The notes beneath the pieces were generated by a model, which was given only the letters and a program-made list of their open reading frames with translations, was not told the DNA's origin and did not search any database. Positions 23,401-32,898 of a DNA stretch of 64,000 nucleotides are shown piece by piece. Every line of letters starts with the position of its first letter. The stretch's first letter is position 1. Origin of the DNA: Epiperipatus broadwayi (taxonomy: Eukaryota > Onychophora > Udeonychophora > Euonychophora > Peripatidae). The DNA lies in the NCBI GenBank assembly GCA_028023455.1, contig JAQFVV010006208.1, positions 9,284,963 through 9,348,962 on the forward strand, read 5' to 3'. Position numbers and translations under genes: made by a program.

Positions 23401-23733
23401 GCTAATAAGAGTACCAAGCTCTCGTATTTTTATTATTAGCATGTATAAGCATATGAAATGATGATCATGTGATGTTTTGATATTTTTATATCTGTCATGC
23501 TCATAAGATAATGGTGACTGTGATTTTTGAATAACCATAGACACTAAAATGTATAGATGCTGAAGTGAGTTGAGATCTATATGATCATAGAAATGAATGA
23601 ACTTGGGTTGGAAACATTATAGTGTTTTCATCTTCAGCTCCTAGCTTTCTAGTTAACCAAATAAGTAAAAGATGGCTGCTGGAGGGTTGCATTAGATCCT
23701 AAGATTTATGTTCAGTGCTCTCAAATCCAAATC

Positions 23734-23775
23734 TCCTCACTGATGAAAGCCACAAGCTAGAAACTAGTCTGGGGA
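23734..23775 (+). ncRNA. Hammerhead ribozyme, family B
   Basis: TCCTCA (stem I), CTGATGA, stem II AGC-CACAA-GCT flanked by A and A, GAAA, ACTAGT palindrome, GTC site, TGGGGA (stem I). Both stem I strands pair over six positions. All core bases match the hammerhead consensus; only the 10.1-11.1 closing pair (A-A) is unusual. Confidence 0.9.
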
Positions 23776-24186
23776 TGTTGGATGAGTAGGCACTAGATAG
23801 GAATTGTATACACAAACCTTCCTGCATTCATTGATTATAAAGGCTTGCACTTGGTGGCACTACTGTATGGAGAGTTTGGTACTCTTACTGACAGCATGTG
23901 TAAGCATATGAAATGGTGATCATGTGATGTTTTGATGATTTTATATCTATCTTGCTCATAGGATAATGGTGATTGGTTTTTGAAAAACCAAAGACACCAA
24001 AATGTATAGATGCTGAACTGAGTTCAGATCTATATGATTATACAAGTGAATGGGCTTGGGTTGGAAACACTATGGTGTTTTCATCTTGGTCTCCTAGCTT
24101 TATAGTTAACCAAATAGATAAAGGGTGGCTGCTAGAGGGTTGCATTAGATCCTAAGATCTAGATGCAGTGCTCTCAAATTCAAGAC

Positions 24187-24228
24187 TTCTCACTGATGAA
24201 AGACACAAGCTAGAAACTAGTCTGGGGA
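24187..24228 (+). ncRNA. Hammerhead ribozyme, family B
   Basis: Second unit of the tandem. Core CTGATGA and GAAA intact, stem I TTCTCA/TGGGGA, helix III ACTAGT, site GTC. Stem II is weaker (AGA..GCT). Confidence 0.82.
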
Positions 24229-24385
24229 TGTTAGATGAGTGGGTGCTAGATAGGGATTTTATGCACAAACCTTCCTGCAGCCATTGATTATGAAGGCTTG
24301 CACTTGGTGGCACTACTGTATGGAGAGTTTGGTACTCTTATTAACAGCATGTGTAAGCATGAAATGGTGATCATGTGTTCATTGT

Positions 24386-25600
24386 ACGTTCTAGCAGGTT
24401 TTTCTCTTTTCTTTTCTTTCTAATGAATAGTCATCATCCTCAAAGCTATCAATCTTAAAACATCAAACATTTCATAAATTGGACACTGACATTTCTTCAC
24501 ACGAGCTTATGAAACTGACATTTGCATCCTGTCAGATATTTCACCTAGTGTTTTACCTGTATTAGTATGTATTGTGTCTGCACTATATGATGTCAAAAAG
24601 AACTAACCTTCTCTAAGAGCTTAGGTGTATATATTTGCCTTCATCTTTTTTAATCAATTTATAAAAAATCGATTGGTGGTAATAGGGATTGGTAATTCAT
24701 ATAAGAGGATTAACTGTGAATAAGCAGTAAATAATGCCCAGACAAGGCTAACTGCTGTTTCAGATACAAAGTCTTTTTTTTTTTTTATTTCCTCTCTACG
24801 TTTTTTCTCTCTTCATTTTCTTATTCTTTTATCCCATTAGCTTTCGTTAATTGGGTTGGTAAAGAGCCCAGTTGCATCTCTTAGCGCTAATTTTGACAAT
24901 GAGATTGTGTGTGCGTTTATGAAATTATATTTCCGCTTTTTAAATATGTATATAACTACCGTATTATGTCCCAGTCTTTATTTTTTTATGCACAGTATGA
25001 TGTATGGACATGTAGGTAACTTTTTAGTTCTTTTTTTTTTAAGTTACTCGTACTTATTTATTGGTAACTGCCAATAAGGCAAACTAGAGCAATGTAATTT
25101 TTTATTATTTGATTCTGAAATTGTATTCACTATCATTATAATCATTCTCCGTATGTCGTTTCAATGAGTTATTCTATCACTTACTTTACTTTTCGCAAGT
25201 TCATATTCTCTATTGTTTACTTTAATAATATTGGGGTTTTTTTCTGATTATCGAAGACTTGAAAAATTCATATTCTTTTAAAGTGTAATTTTAGAAAAGC
25301 ACGCCATAGTGTATAGTGTGCTGCCCTCTTTCATGTAAAATTAACATTAATATTAAATTCTAAAAATAAAAAAAATTATTTGACCCGATTATTAGAAATA
25401 ATTTAAAAATAAGATTCTTTAATTTATAAGACTATTTAAAAAAATAATAATTAAAAAAACAACAACATATATATAATATTCATAGTACATATATTAATTA
25501 ATATGTATTGTATAACATTTATAAAGAGACGTAATCCACTTCTATATTAAACATTTTGTTTCTAAACAAATGTATTGCAGTAAATTATCTTAAAAGAAGT
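24386..25600. other. AT-rich intronic stretch, nothing recognised
   Basis: No repeat family or exon was recognised. The 73-codon frame at 24856 lacks any signature. Confidence 0.4.
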
Positions 25601-25610
25601 TAATAATGCA

Positions 25611-25681
25611 AAGGGTATTCTAGTATAGTGATTATCCCCTACTTTTACGTTTACAACTTGAGGTTCGAATCTAGGCAGAAC
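25611..25681 (+). pseudogene. tRNA-like pseudogene or SINE head (Asp-like)
   Basis: A box TAGTATAGTGATTA, followed by tcccc, and B box GGTTCGAATC are spaced as in a tRNA. The 5' half strongly resembles tRNA-Asp. The anticodon arm is degraded (loop reads CTTTTAC) and the acceptor ends do not pair. A non-tRNA tail follows, so it is a retropseudogene or SINE remnant rather than a working tRNA. Confidence 0.5.
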
Positions 25682-26200
25682 TTCAGTGAGCTAAGAATTT
25701 CCATGTAAACATACCCCTCCCTCCTCCAGTTAACCACATCACAAACAATCTATCTAGCTACCAAATTTTAGCAAAGGAGTATCTAATTATTTTAGCTCGA
25801 GGATAAAACGAGAAAAATCCAGCAGATGAGTAATATGATTAGTAATGTATTGTTTCTCTATGCAGGATTTTAAGGCTAATTTACCGTATGTAATCATTCT
25901 AAAATAGAAATAACTATTTAAGATTCGTTTTATTGTTATTTGTCTTATTTATTTTTTTACAAACGAATAAATAATATCTAAATAGATTATTTATTACTTA
26001 TAAAAACTTCGTTGATACTGTTTCATTATTGTTTTCGGTTTCTGTGTGTATTTGTGTATACGGTATATACATGCACACATTTCAGCGGATTGCTTACTAT
26101 ACACGCGTGAAGGAATGAACTTTGCTTCTTTTTTATAGAAGTCAGGATCTTTAATGCAATGAGCCAAAAAAATCCGTCGGTCAGCACATCTTTCTCTTAT
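25682..26200. other. AT-rich intronic stretch, nothing recognised
   Basis: No element identified. Confidence 0.4.
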
Positions 26201-26204
26201 TTTA

Positions 26205-26400
26205 TATCCTCTATAGACATCAGCTCTCAACCTGTGGGTTGCGACCCTTCAAGAGATGGCAGAAAAATTGTTGGGAATATATATTTATGTATATCTATAT
26301 CAGTGGTTCGTAATCTGTGGGTTGTGACTACTCAAGGGGTCACAGAAAAGTTGTTGGGGGTTGTGAAATTTTTGAGAAGTTCTCATGTTGGATAATACAT
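26205..26400 (+). mobile_element. hAT-like non-autonomous terminus, doubled
   Basis: Two successive copies of a terminus of the cagtggttctcaacctgtgg class with cgacccc-like continuation start near 26219 and 26301. The second continues with caaggggtcacagaaaagttg. This end sequence is common to hAT-superfamily non-autonomous elements. The opposite end was not found. Confidence 0.6.
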
Positions 26401-26914
26401 TTTTAATTGGAAAAACAAAACCTAAACACTATTAAAGAAAACTGCTCAACTCATTATTGTGTGTCGTAAACACTTTCTTCTTTATATTCCTATCGACAGA
26501 GTATAAGCAGCATATAATAATGGCACTTTGCTAATATTGTTCTCATTTTTTTTGTTCTCTCTCACAGTTTTGTTCTTCATGCTCGTATCCTCCTAATGTT
26601 GCTATGTGGTACTATTTTTTTGAATGGACACATTTTGTAAAACAGGCTAAAAAGTTGTAATTGCTACAAATCAACAGATCTTACTAAGAACCGAGTATTA
26701 TTATTCATTTATCGTATTTAGTTTTTATCACAAGATTTACAATTAAATAGTTTTTAAACCCTGTTTCTCCGTTTTGTGTATGCGGGAGACATTAAAATTT
26801 TTAAAGGATAGATGGGTAATAAAAACCAAGTATTGGGAAAGTGATAAAGGTAATACCAAGGAAGAAACTATATATCTGTATGTGGTAAAAGAACTTTTAT
26901 TATTTGTCACAGAG
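26401..26914. other. AT-rich intronic stretch, nothing recognised
   Basis: No element identified. Confidence 0.4.
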
Positions 26915-27180
26915 GCAAAACTCTCCATACAGTAGCGCCACTCAGTGCAAACTAGAGTAATCAATGGATGCAGGAAGATTTGTGCATAAAATCTCTATCT
27001 AGTGCCTACTGATCCAATATTCCCAGACTAGTTTCTAGCACTAGATAGGGATTTTATGCACAAACTTTCCTGCATCCATTGATTACTCTGTTTTGCACTG
27101 AATGGCGCTACTGTATGGAGAGTTTTGCCTCTGTGAAAAACAGATTGTGTAAGCCTAAAGAATGGTGGTCATGTGATGTT
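26915..27180. repeat. Family B foldback lacking the ribozyme
   Basis: Inverted arms (gaggcaaaactctccatac and its complement near 27115) meet at about 27037, inside the ribozyme segment: gactagtttctagc is followed directly by the reverse arm actagatagggattttatg. The palindrome junction has deleted the rest of the hammerhead. The family edge gatcatgtgatgttt-like word closes the right end at 27170. Confidence 0.8.
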
Positions 27181-27765
27181 TGACTTTTATTATTATTATC
27201 CTTATATGCTTAGACTAGAATGGTAACAACATGTAATGGGTCAAGCATAAAATTTCAGTCTGAGTATGGAAGTGCAAGAATACAAAGGTTGTGCACCAGT
27301 GCTCTGCAGCTTCTAAAATTTCAAGTCTTTTATTTGTCACCTCATTTCAATACTATTATCATTATTTATTAAACCTTTTTAGTTTTAAGATCATCTGTAT
27401 CATTATTGAATTCGAGCATAAAAGTAAAAAAAAAAACTATCATTTTATATATATTCGTTTAAGTTATAGTTTTTTTTTTCATAAATCCATTATTTTCATC
27501 TTTTATATATAATTGTATCTATACTTTAATGCTCTGAACTCACTTTTAAATATTTTCTATTATCCTACAATGTCTAGCTCTTAATAATCTCCATTTTTTG
27601 TTCATATTCAATCACTTCTTATTTTCTATATTTTTTGTCTCTTCCATTTACCAATGACAGTATTTTATTTTCTTACAATTAATGATTTCTATCATTCTTT
27701 TTATTTCCCAATTTTAGATATCTAAATTAATGCAAAATTTTTATCCAGTTCTGTAGCATACTTTA
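27181..27765. other. AT-rich intronic stretch, nothing recognised
   Basis: No element identified; frame 27291-27512 is AT-rich noise. Confidence 0.4.
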
Positions 27766-28062
27766 TCTTTCGTAAATGCTAAGCTAGAGAAAGTATTTAA
27801 AAATATCTCTGTCAGGACCCCCCCCCCAAACCTCTGACCATGCTTTCACGCTCTGGCATTCATCAGAGGTCTGGCACTCCTCAGAGGTTGGGGGAGGGGT
27901 CCTGACAGAGATATTTTAAATGCTTTCTCTAGCTTAGCATTTATCACAAAGCTTGTTGAGGAATTGGCAATCCTCATTGTTTCTAACTTACAAGCTTAAG
28001 AGAATAGAGTCATATGATAGCTTAAGAGTATAGGGTCATGTGATCTATGACTCTTATTTTGA
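27766..28062. repeat. Family A foldback, compact
   Basis: Arms start with aaatgctaagctagagaaag on the left and end with ctttctctagcttagcattt on the right around a centre near 27875. The right arm continues with aagcttgttgaggaattggc and the cttacaagcttaagagaatag word of the unit at 37.05 kb. A damaged hammerhead is at 27830-27870. Confidence 0.8.
27830..27870 (-). ncRNA. Damaged hammerhead, family A
   Basis: Minus strand: ACCT, CTGATGA, stem II ATGC-CAGA-GCGT, GAAA, GCATG, GTC, AGAGGT. The core is intact, but two bases are missing from the 5' strand of stem I and helix III has a mismatch. Confidence 0.65.
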
Positions 28063-28550
28063 TTTTATATTTGTTTATTTATCTCTTTCATTTTTAAATA
28101 AACATTTATGTTTATAGAGCTATGTTTTTTATAAATTGTAATACATTTTATTCTTTCATAAATACTATATCTTGTGTTGGCATTGAAAGTATTCATTTAT
28201 TATTAACACTAGTAAAAAGCACATGCACAATAGCTTGAAAAGGCTGATCTTTAATCTTTCATTTTTATATCTGTAAAAACACCCTTTTCTTATTTCCCCT
28301 GGTATTCACAATTATTATTTTTGAATTTTCTTTCTTAAATTTACCTCCCTACTACCATCCATTTGTATACAAATCTAAATTAATTAAATGCTTTTGTATT
28401 AACTTTCTCTGTCTATATTTCTGTTGGGATATCCATATTTTTTAATTTTTAACAATGAAAAAAATATGTTCCCATTTAGAAACCAAACTCACACCCTTAC
28501 CTTTTCTAGGAAAGGTCCTTAACAACTGAGCCAGCAAGAATATTACATTT
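28063..28550. other. AT-rich intronic stretch
   Basis: No element recognised. A weak tRNA-like stretch near 28490-28545 (minus) is discussed under rejected items. Confidence 0.4.
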
Positions 28551-28552
28551 GA

Positions 28553-28712
28553 ACAGGCAAAACTCACTATACGTATTGCCACACACAGCAAGCACGGGCT
28601 TTCTAGCATCCATTGATTCCTCTAGCTTGCTGTGTGTGGCAATACGTATAGTGAGTTTTGCCTGTTTGAATAGCAGTTATAAGCAAGCATAAGAAGTAGT
28701 GATCATGTAATA
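28553..28712. repeat. Short family B foldback
   Basis: Arms of about 60 bp (aacaggcaaaactcactata and its complement ending near 28667) enclose a short centre at about 28615. Only the terminal part of family B is present, with the acgtattgc/acacacagcaagc variant seen at 44.4 and 45.1 kb. Confidence 0.82.
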
Positions 28713-28776
28713 TTACATTTGTTTAATAATTTTTTTTTATTTCTAGCTTTTCTTAATTTGCACTTGCAAGCATTTT

Positions 28777-28889
28777 CAAGCGTTGTTAGCCAGGAGGTCA
28801 ACGCAGCTGCCTTGCAAGCAAGCAGTTGGTTGCAGACGGGTGTTGCGGGTTTGCCTCCCGGACGATGCTATGACATATGAAAAAAAAAA
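28777..28889 (+). mobile_element. tRNA-Gly-derived SINE
   Basis: tRNA-like head with ccaggaggtcaacgcagctgcc, an expanded anticodon arm (extra gcaagca) and B box GGGTTTGCCTCCC. The tail gctatgacatatg and about ten A follow. Older than the 18.1 and 55.8 kb copies; no target duplication was found. Confidence 0.8.
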
Positions 28890-29039
28890 ATCTGAATTAA
28901 TTAATTAAAGGAGGGGGGGAGGGGGCGCGCCCCCTCCCAACCAACCTCCCTCATTTTTTACTATTTTTTTTTTTTTTTAAAAATAATATAAAGTAATTTT
29001 TTTTTTTCTTAAAAAGAAGGGGAAATTAAAACCACATTA
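28890..29039. other. Purine-rich and homopolymer stretch
   Basis: gaggggggagggggcgcgcccc at about 28911-28935 with its pyrimidine-rich continuation is a small GC-rich inverted sequence, followed by T homopolymers. Confidence 0.6.
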
Positions 29040-29352
29040 ATTAAAAGTAAATATTTTCTACTACAATCTGAAGTATTCTTCTGAAATAATTACTAGATTC
29101 AGTAAACGAAATTGTATCAAAAACTATATTTTTTGAATGAAATGGAACAAAATTAAAGGCCTTTACCAAGAATCTCTAATTCTCTATTATTTAACTTAAT
29201 ATCAGAAAGATTAACGACTCCATTAATAGAAACGTTACCCTCATACCTCCTATCACTACAATAAATTTTATTCATTTTTCCAAACAACCATCTTAATTTC
29301 CTTTCGTAATTCCTACAATAGAAATTTGACCTATTTTGTCTAAACTGCCTCA
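29040..29352 (-). pseudogene. Inverted 5' part of a Penelope-like element
   Basis: Minus-strand translation gives RQNRSNFYCRNYERKLR..., then LSDIKLNNRELEILGKG. The last segment repeats, in opposite orientation, the start of the element that follows (IKLNDRELEILGKG at about 29357). The two copies meet head-to-head at about 29352. Partial inverted copies at the 5' side are a known structural habit of Penelope-like elements. Confidence 0.82.
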
Positions 29353-31260
29353 TATTAAGTTAAATGATAGAGAATTAGAGATTCTTGGTAAAGGCCCTAA
29401 TTTTGTTCCATTTCATTCAAAAAAGATAGTTTTTGATACAATTTCGTCTATTGAATCTAGTAATTTGAATGATGTGCAGAAAGTTGGTATTCAATTGGTT
29501 TTAAATAAAAGCTTAAAAAGGAAAGAAAAATTTATTGTTAATCCTGCTGAGGTTAGACATCTTAAGGATAGGTTAATTGCTAATGATGTGATCATTTTTC
29601 GTAAAGACAACGCTGATCCCTTTGTTATTATGAAAGAAGAAGAGTTCAGGTAGAAAATGGATAGAGAATTAAATAATGGTAAATATGTGGTTTTAGAAAA
29701 AAATCCAGGTAATGTGATTAAAAGAAAGTTGATAGGTATTATGAATAAAATGGTAATTTTAAAAAATTTTAATAGAGTAGATTATTTAAAATGTTATCCA
29801 AATGATTTCATATCAGCTAAGATGTTTGTGAATATTAAGACTCATAAAGATGGTTGACCTTTAAGATTTATTTTTGATTTTACAGGTAGTGCTGTAGAGG
29901 ATATTTCTAGATTCTTAAATAATTTTTTAAAACAATTTGTTGATTTTGGTCATTACACAGTTTTTTCTTTTTTTGAGGCTTTTGATAAGATTAATAATTA
30001 ATTCTAAGATGGAAAGTAATTGGGTATTTGATAGTTTAGATATTGAGAATATGTATCAGTCTGTTAATAGATTAAGCAGTATTGATGTTCTTATGTCTGC
30101 AGTGGTTAAGCAAGGATCTTTGTCAAAAAATAAAATCAAAGTAATCAAAAATTTGCTTTTATTATTAGAGAATTCTATGTATTTTACTTATAAAGGTAAT
30201 TTTTATAAAATTAAGGACGGGTGGATAATAGATTATATCTGTTCAGTTTATATTAATTATTTGGAAGAGGAAATTATTATTAAAAAGAATTGTTTATATT
30301 TAAAGTTAATTGTTAGATATGTGGATGATTGTTTGTTTGTAGTTAAGAATGATAAATTGAAGGAATTTGTAAATGAGTTTAATTGTTTTGATCCTTCTAT
30401 AAAATTTGTGTTAGAAGGAGGGGAGTTAGATTTTGGTAAGTTAAAATTTTTAGATTTTTTGGTGATTAGAAATGTAGAGACTAATTGTTTATACTATGCA
30501 GTCATTTTGTTAAAAGTAGAGAATTAAGGTCTATAATTAAACCTGATAGCTATCAGTCTGTATCTCATAAAGTAGCTGTTTTAAGGAATTATTGTTATAG
30601 GAATAAAAAATATTAAATAATTCTAGTGGTATAGCTTTGTTTCAGAAAGGTCATCGGTTGAATTATACACAAGTACCGATTATTTAAGTGTTGGGTACTC
30701 TTGATAAATTTGTTAAAAGTATTTTATTTAATAGTAATATTTGTAAGGATGTAAAGGATAAAGAAAAGTATGATTTTATTTCTTTGCCATTTAAATTGTC
30801 TTCTTATAAAATTGTAGGTAAGAATGGCAATTTGTTTGGACATAAGAGAATTGCTTGGAAAAGGGGTATTACTTTGAATAATTTATTAAATAATATAAAG
30901 GAAATTTTTGATAGGAGGATTATTTCTGGGGTAGTCTGTTTTATCCCTTGTTTTTGTAAGAAGAACTACATAGGTCAGACTAGTTTGAGTTTAAATGAAA
31001 GAATAAAGGTTCATAAAAGTAGAGTTAAAAATAGATATCTTAGTTCTGCTTTGTATGTCCATGAAAAAGATACAGGCCACACTTAATTTTGATGAAGCTA
31101 AGGTTGTCTTCTTTGAGAGAAATGAAATCAAAAGAAGAATTAAATAATCTTTATTATTGAAAATTTATTAGTCTGAAGCAATTAACTTATTTAAGAGTTC
31201 TTTTAATATTAAGGGTGGATGGGAAGTAAATGGATTTGTGGGTAATGTTTAATATATATA
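29353..31260 (+). pseudogene. Penelope-like retroelement: RT and GIY-YIG, decayed
   Basis: Reading in order: an N-terminal domain (LNDRELEILGKGPNFVP..), KTHKDG near 29840 (the PLE KTHK motif), SLDIENMYQSV near 30035 (reverse-transcriptase motif A with Asp), RYVDDCLFVVKN near 30315 (motif C, YVDD), and FLDFLVIRN near 30450. Then comes a linker and the GIY-YIG endonuclease (VVCFIPCFCKKNYIGQTSLS, near 30940-30990, with Arg and Glu/His positions following). The C-terminal SEAINLF-like tail lies near 31170. In-frame stops at 29651 and 29855, a frameshift near 29997 and a stop near 30525 show it is dead. PLEs replicate by target-primed reverse transcription. Confidence 0.9.
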
Positions 31261-31280
31261 TGATGTAGTTTTTGTAGTTC

Positions 31281-31327
31281 TTTATGCTTGAGAAATCTGC
31301 TTGTAGCAGTGAAACCTTTGGTTGTGT
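31281..31327 (+). ncRNA. Hammerhead-like motif in PLE tail, U3/A8 variant
   Basis: The motif lies about 100 bp past the PLE reading frame. TTGAGAA stands where CTGANGA is expected, with both C3 changed to U and G8 changed to A. These two bases pair with each other in the hammerhead core, so the exchange is compensatory. Then come stem II CTGC-TTGTA-GCAG, GAAA, and helix III ACC-TTT-GGT. Stem I is short and wobble-rich (ATGC/GTGT). It could also be a degenerate remnant. Confidence 0.5.
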
Positions 31328-31433
31328 TTTAATTATTTTTTTCTTGGCTAGTCTGGTTGAATTTTGGATTTGGGTAATTTTAATTATATATATATATATA
31401 AAACAAACCACATACAAACTTCATCTTCATAAT

Positions 31434-32246
31434 TCTTGATTTGCTAAGGCAATAAACCTAAAGCATATGCAGTTGAAAATGCAAAGGTAGGGACCTCTAC
31501 AGGTTTTAACCACAAGCTTACGCATTGGAAGAAAAGAGGGGAACCCTTCTTTACTTCAACCTACTTTCTATATAAATAGGTGATGCTGAAGCGGTTAGAT
31601 CTGAGAGCGTGAAGCTATCTAATACTTCACTGATTAAGTCCACAATTCCTATTATATATTAGTACTCGTGAAATGTTTCGATTTATGAGTCAATGGAAAT
31701 CTTTCGATTTATGAGTCAATGGAAAGATCTTATAGTTAGAAATCTATTACTATAATTTAAAGTTGTAATTATAAATTTATTTAACGCACATTGATTACGT
31801 AAGTAATATTTACTAAGGCAATAAACCTAAAGCATATGTGGTTGAAAATGCGAAAGTAGAGACCTCTACAGGTCTTAACCACAAGCTTATGCATTGGAAG
31901 AAAAGAGGGGAACCCTAACTTTAAATTATCGTAATAGATTTCTAACTATAAAGATCTTTCCATTGACTCGTAAATCGAAAGATTTCGCGAGTACTAATGT
32001 ATAATAGGAATTGTGGACTTAATCAGTGAAGTATTGAATAGCTTCACGCTCTCAGATCTAACCATTTCAGCTTCACCTATTTATATAGAAAGTAGGTTGA
32101 AGTAAAGAAGGGTTCCCCTCTTTTCTTCCAATGCATAAGTTTGTTGTTAAGACCTGTAGAGGTCCCTACCTTCGCATTTTTAACCGCATATGCTTTAGGT
32201 TTATTGCCTTAGTAAATATTACTTATGTAATCAATGTGCGTTAAAG
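31434..32246. repeat. Family F: ~369-bp tandem units plus inverted copy
   Basis: Two direct copies start with ctaaggcaataaacctaaag at about 31444 and 31813 (period about 369). The second is followed by an inverted full-length arm from about 31915 to the terminus tcaatgtgcg at 32240. The unit contains gggacctctacaggt, gaagaaaagaggggaaccct, atctgagagcgtgaagct and ttacgtaagtaatattta. No protein is encoded, and no hammerhead core was recognised. Other copies are at 18.4, 49.3 and 51.4-51.8 kb. Confidence 0.85.
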
Positions 32247-32440
32247 TATAAAAAAATATTCTGTTTTGACTATATTTTTTTATAGCCTTTATCAAGGAAT
32301 GTCTAAAAAAAATACATAAATAAAACAATATATACAAATATTTCACAATAATCCAATACATATAACAAATACAAATAACTTTTCCCTTAAAACTTTTCTA
32401 ACAAACAAACTTTTAAATTTCCATTACATTCATTTCATCC
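32246..32440 (-). repeat. Penelope-like 3' tail, inverted
   Basis: On the minus strand the words gtttgtttgttagaaaagtt, ttatttgtatttg, atttatgtatttttttt and cctt.ataaag follow in the same order as in the 3' tail of the PLE fragment at 35.95-36.1 kb. The coding region is not recognisable upstream of it. Confidence 0.65.
32250..32300 (-). ncRNA. Hammerhead-like motif in PLE tail, U3/A8 variant
   Basis: Minus strand: TTGATAA (C3 to U and G8 to A, a compensatory exchange), stem II GGCTATA...TATAGTC (seven pairs with one G-U), then AAAAC where GAAAC is expected. The 36.07-kb homologue keeps GAAAC. G12 is lost here, probably by CpG decay. Stem I was not resolved. Confidence 0.45.
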
Positions 32441-32647
32441 TGACAAGATGTTTAGTGCTATCAATTACACATTTTAACTATTTTTTACTTTATTTCTATT
32501 TGTAGTTTTGATTCAGCAATTTTTACTTCCATTTGTATTTGTAGTTTTAAGTGAGTACATGTACTTTTCATTTTAATTTTATTTTCTTAATTTCCTGATT
32601 AATAGTCCATTTCTTTTTTTAAAAAAAGCAAACAAAATGACTGCTTT

Positions 32648-32898
32648 ATTTTTTTAGTTAAATATTCCAAATGCATTCAACTGTTAGTTATATCACAGCA
32701 AACAGGTTAGTATATGCACCAACTGTTAGTAATATCACAGCAAACAAATGTTAATAACATTTGTTAATAACATTTGTTTGCTGTGATATTACTAACAGTT
32801 GTTTGCTGTGATATTACTAACAGTTGGTGCATATACTAACCTGTTTGCTGTGATATTACTAACAGTTGAATGCATTTGGAATATTTAACTAAAAAAAT
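32648..32898. repeat. Palindrome with internal 25-bp repeats, family L
   Basis: A 251-bp inverted repeat. The outer arms are agttaaatattccaaatgca and its complement. Internally, ctgtgatattactaacagttg-type repeats occur in both arms, with one extra copy in the right arm. The same words occur at 56.94-57.0 kb beside a PLE. Confidence 0.88.

Larger units (their letters stand above)
23405..24385 (+). mobile_element. Tandem family B retrozyme-like array, ~453-bp unit
   Basis: Just over two direct units of family B. Homologous points lie 453 bp apart (hammerheads at 23734 and 24187; the gcatgtgtaagcat words near 23440, 23897 and 24347). Each unit runs through the cactactgtatggagagttt block, the gatcatgtgatgtttt block, a long middle region and the cctaagat.ta.atgcagtgctc block before the ribozyme. 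Tandem direct units each with a hammerhead are the hallmark of retrozymes, where a multimeric transcript self-cleaves to unit-length RNA that is circularised. No protein is encoded. Confidence 0.88.

Noticed and set aside
28490-28545. tRNA-like stretch on the minus strand (tggctcagttg..gagtttggtttc)
   Set aside because: The A box is plausible, but the B box is poor and acceptor ends do not pair; too weak to annotate.
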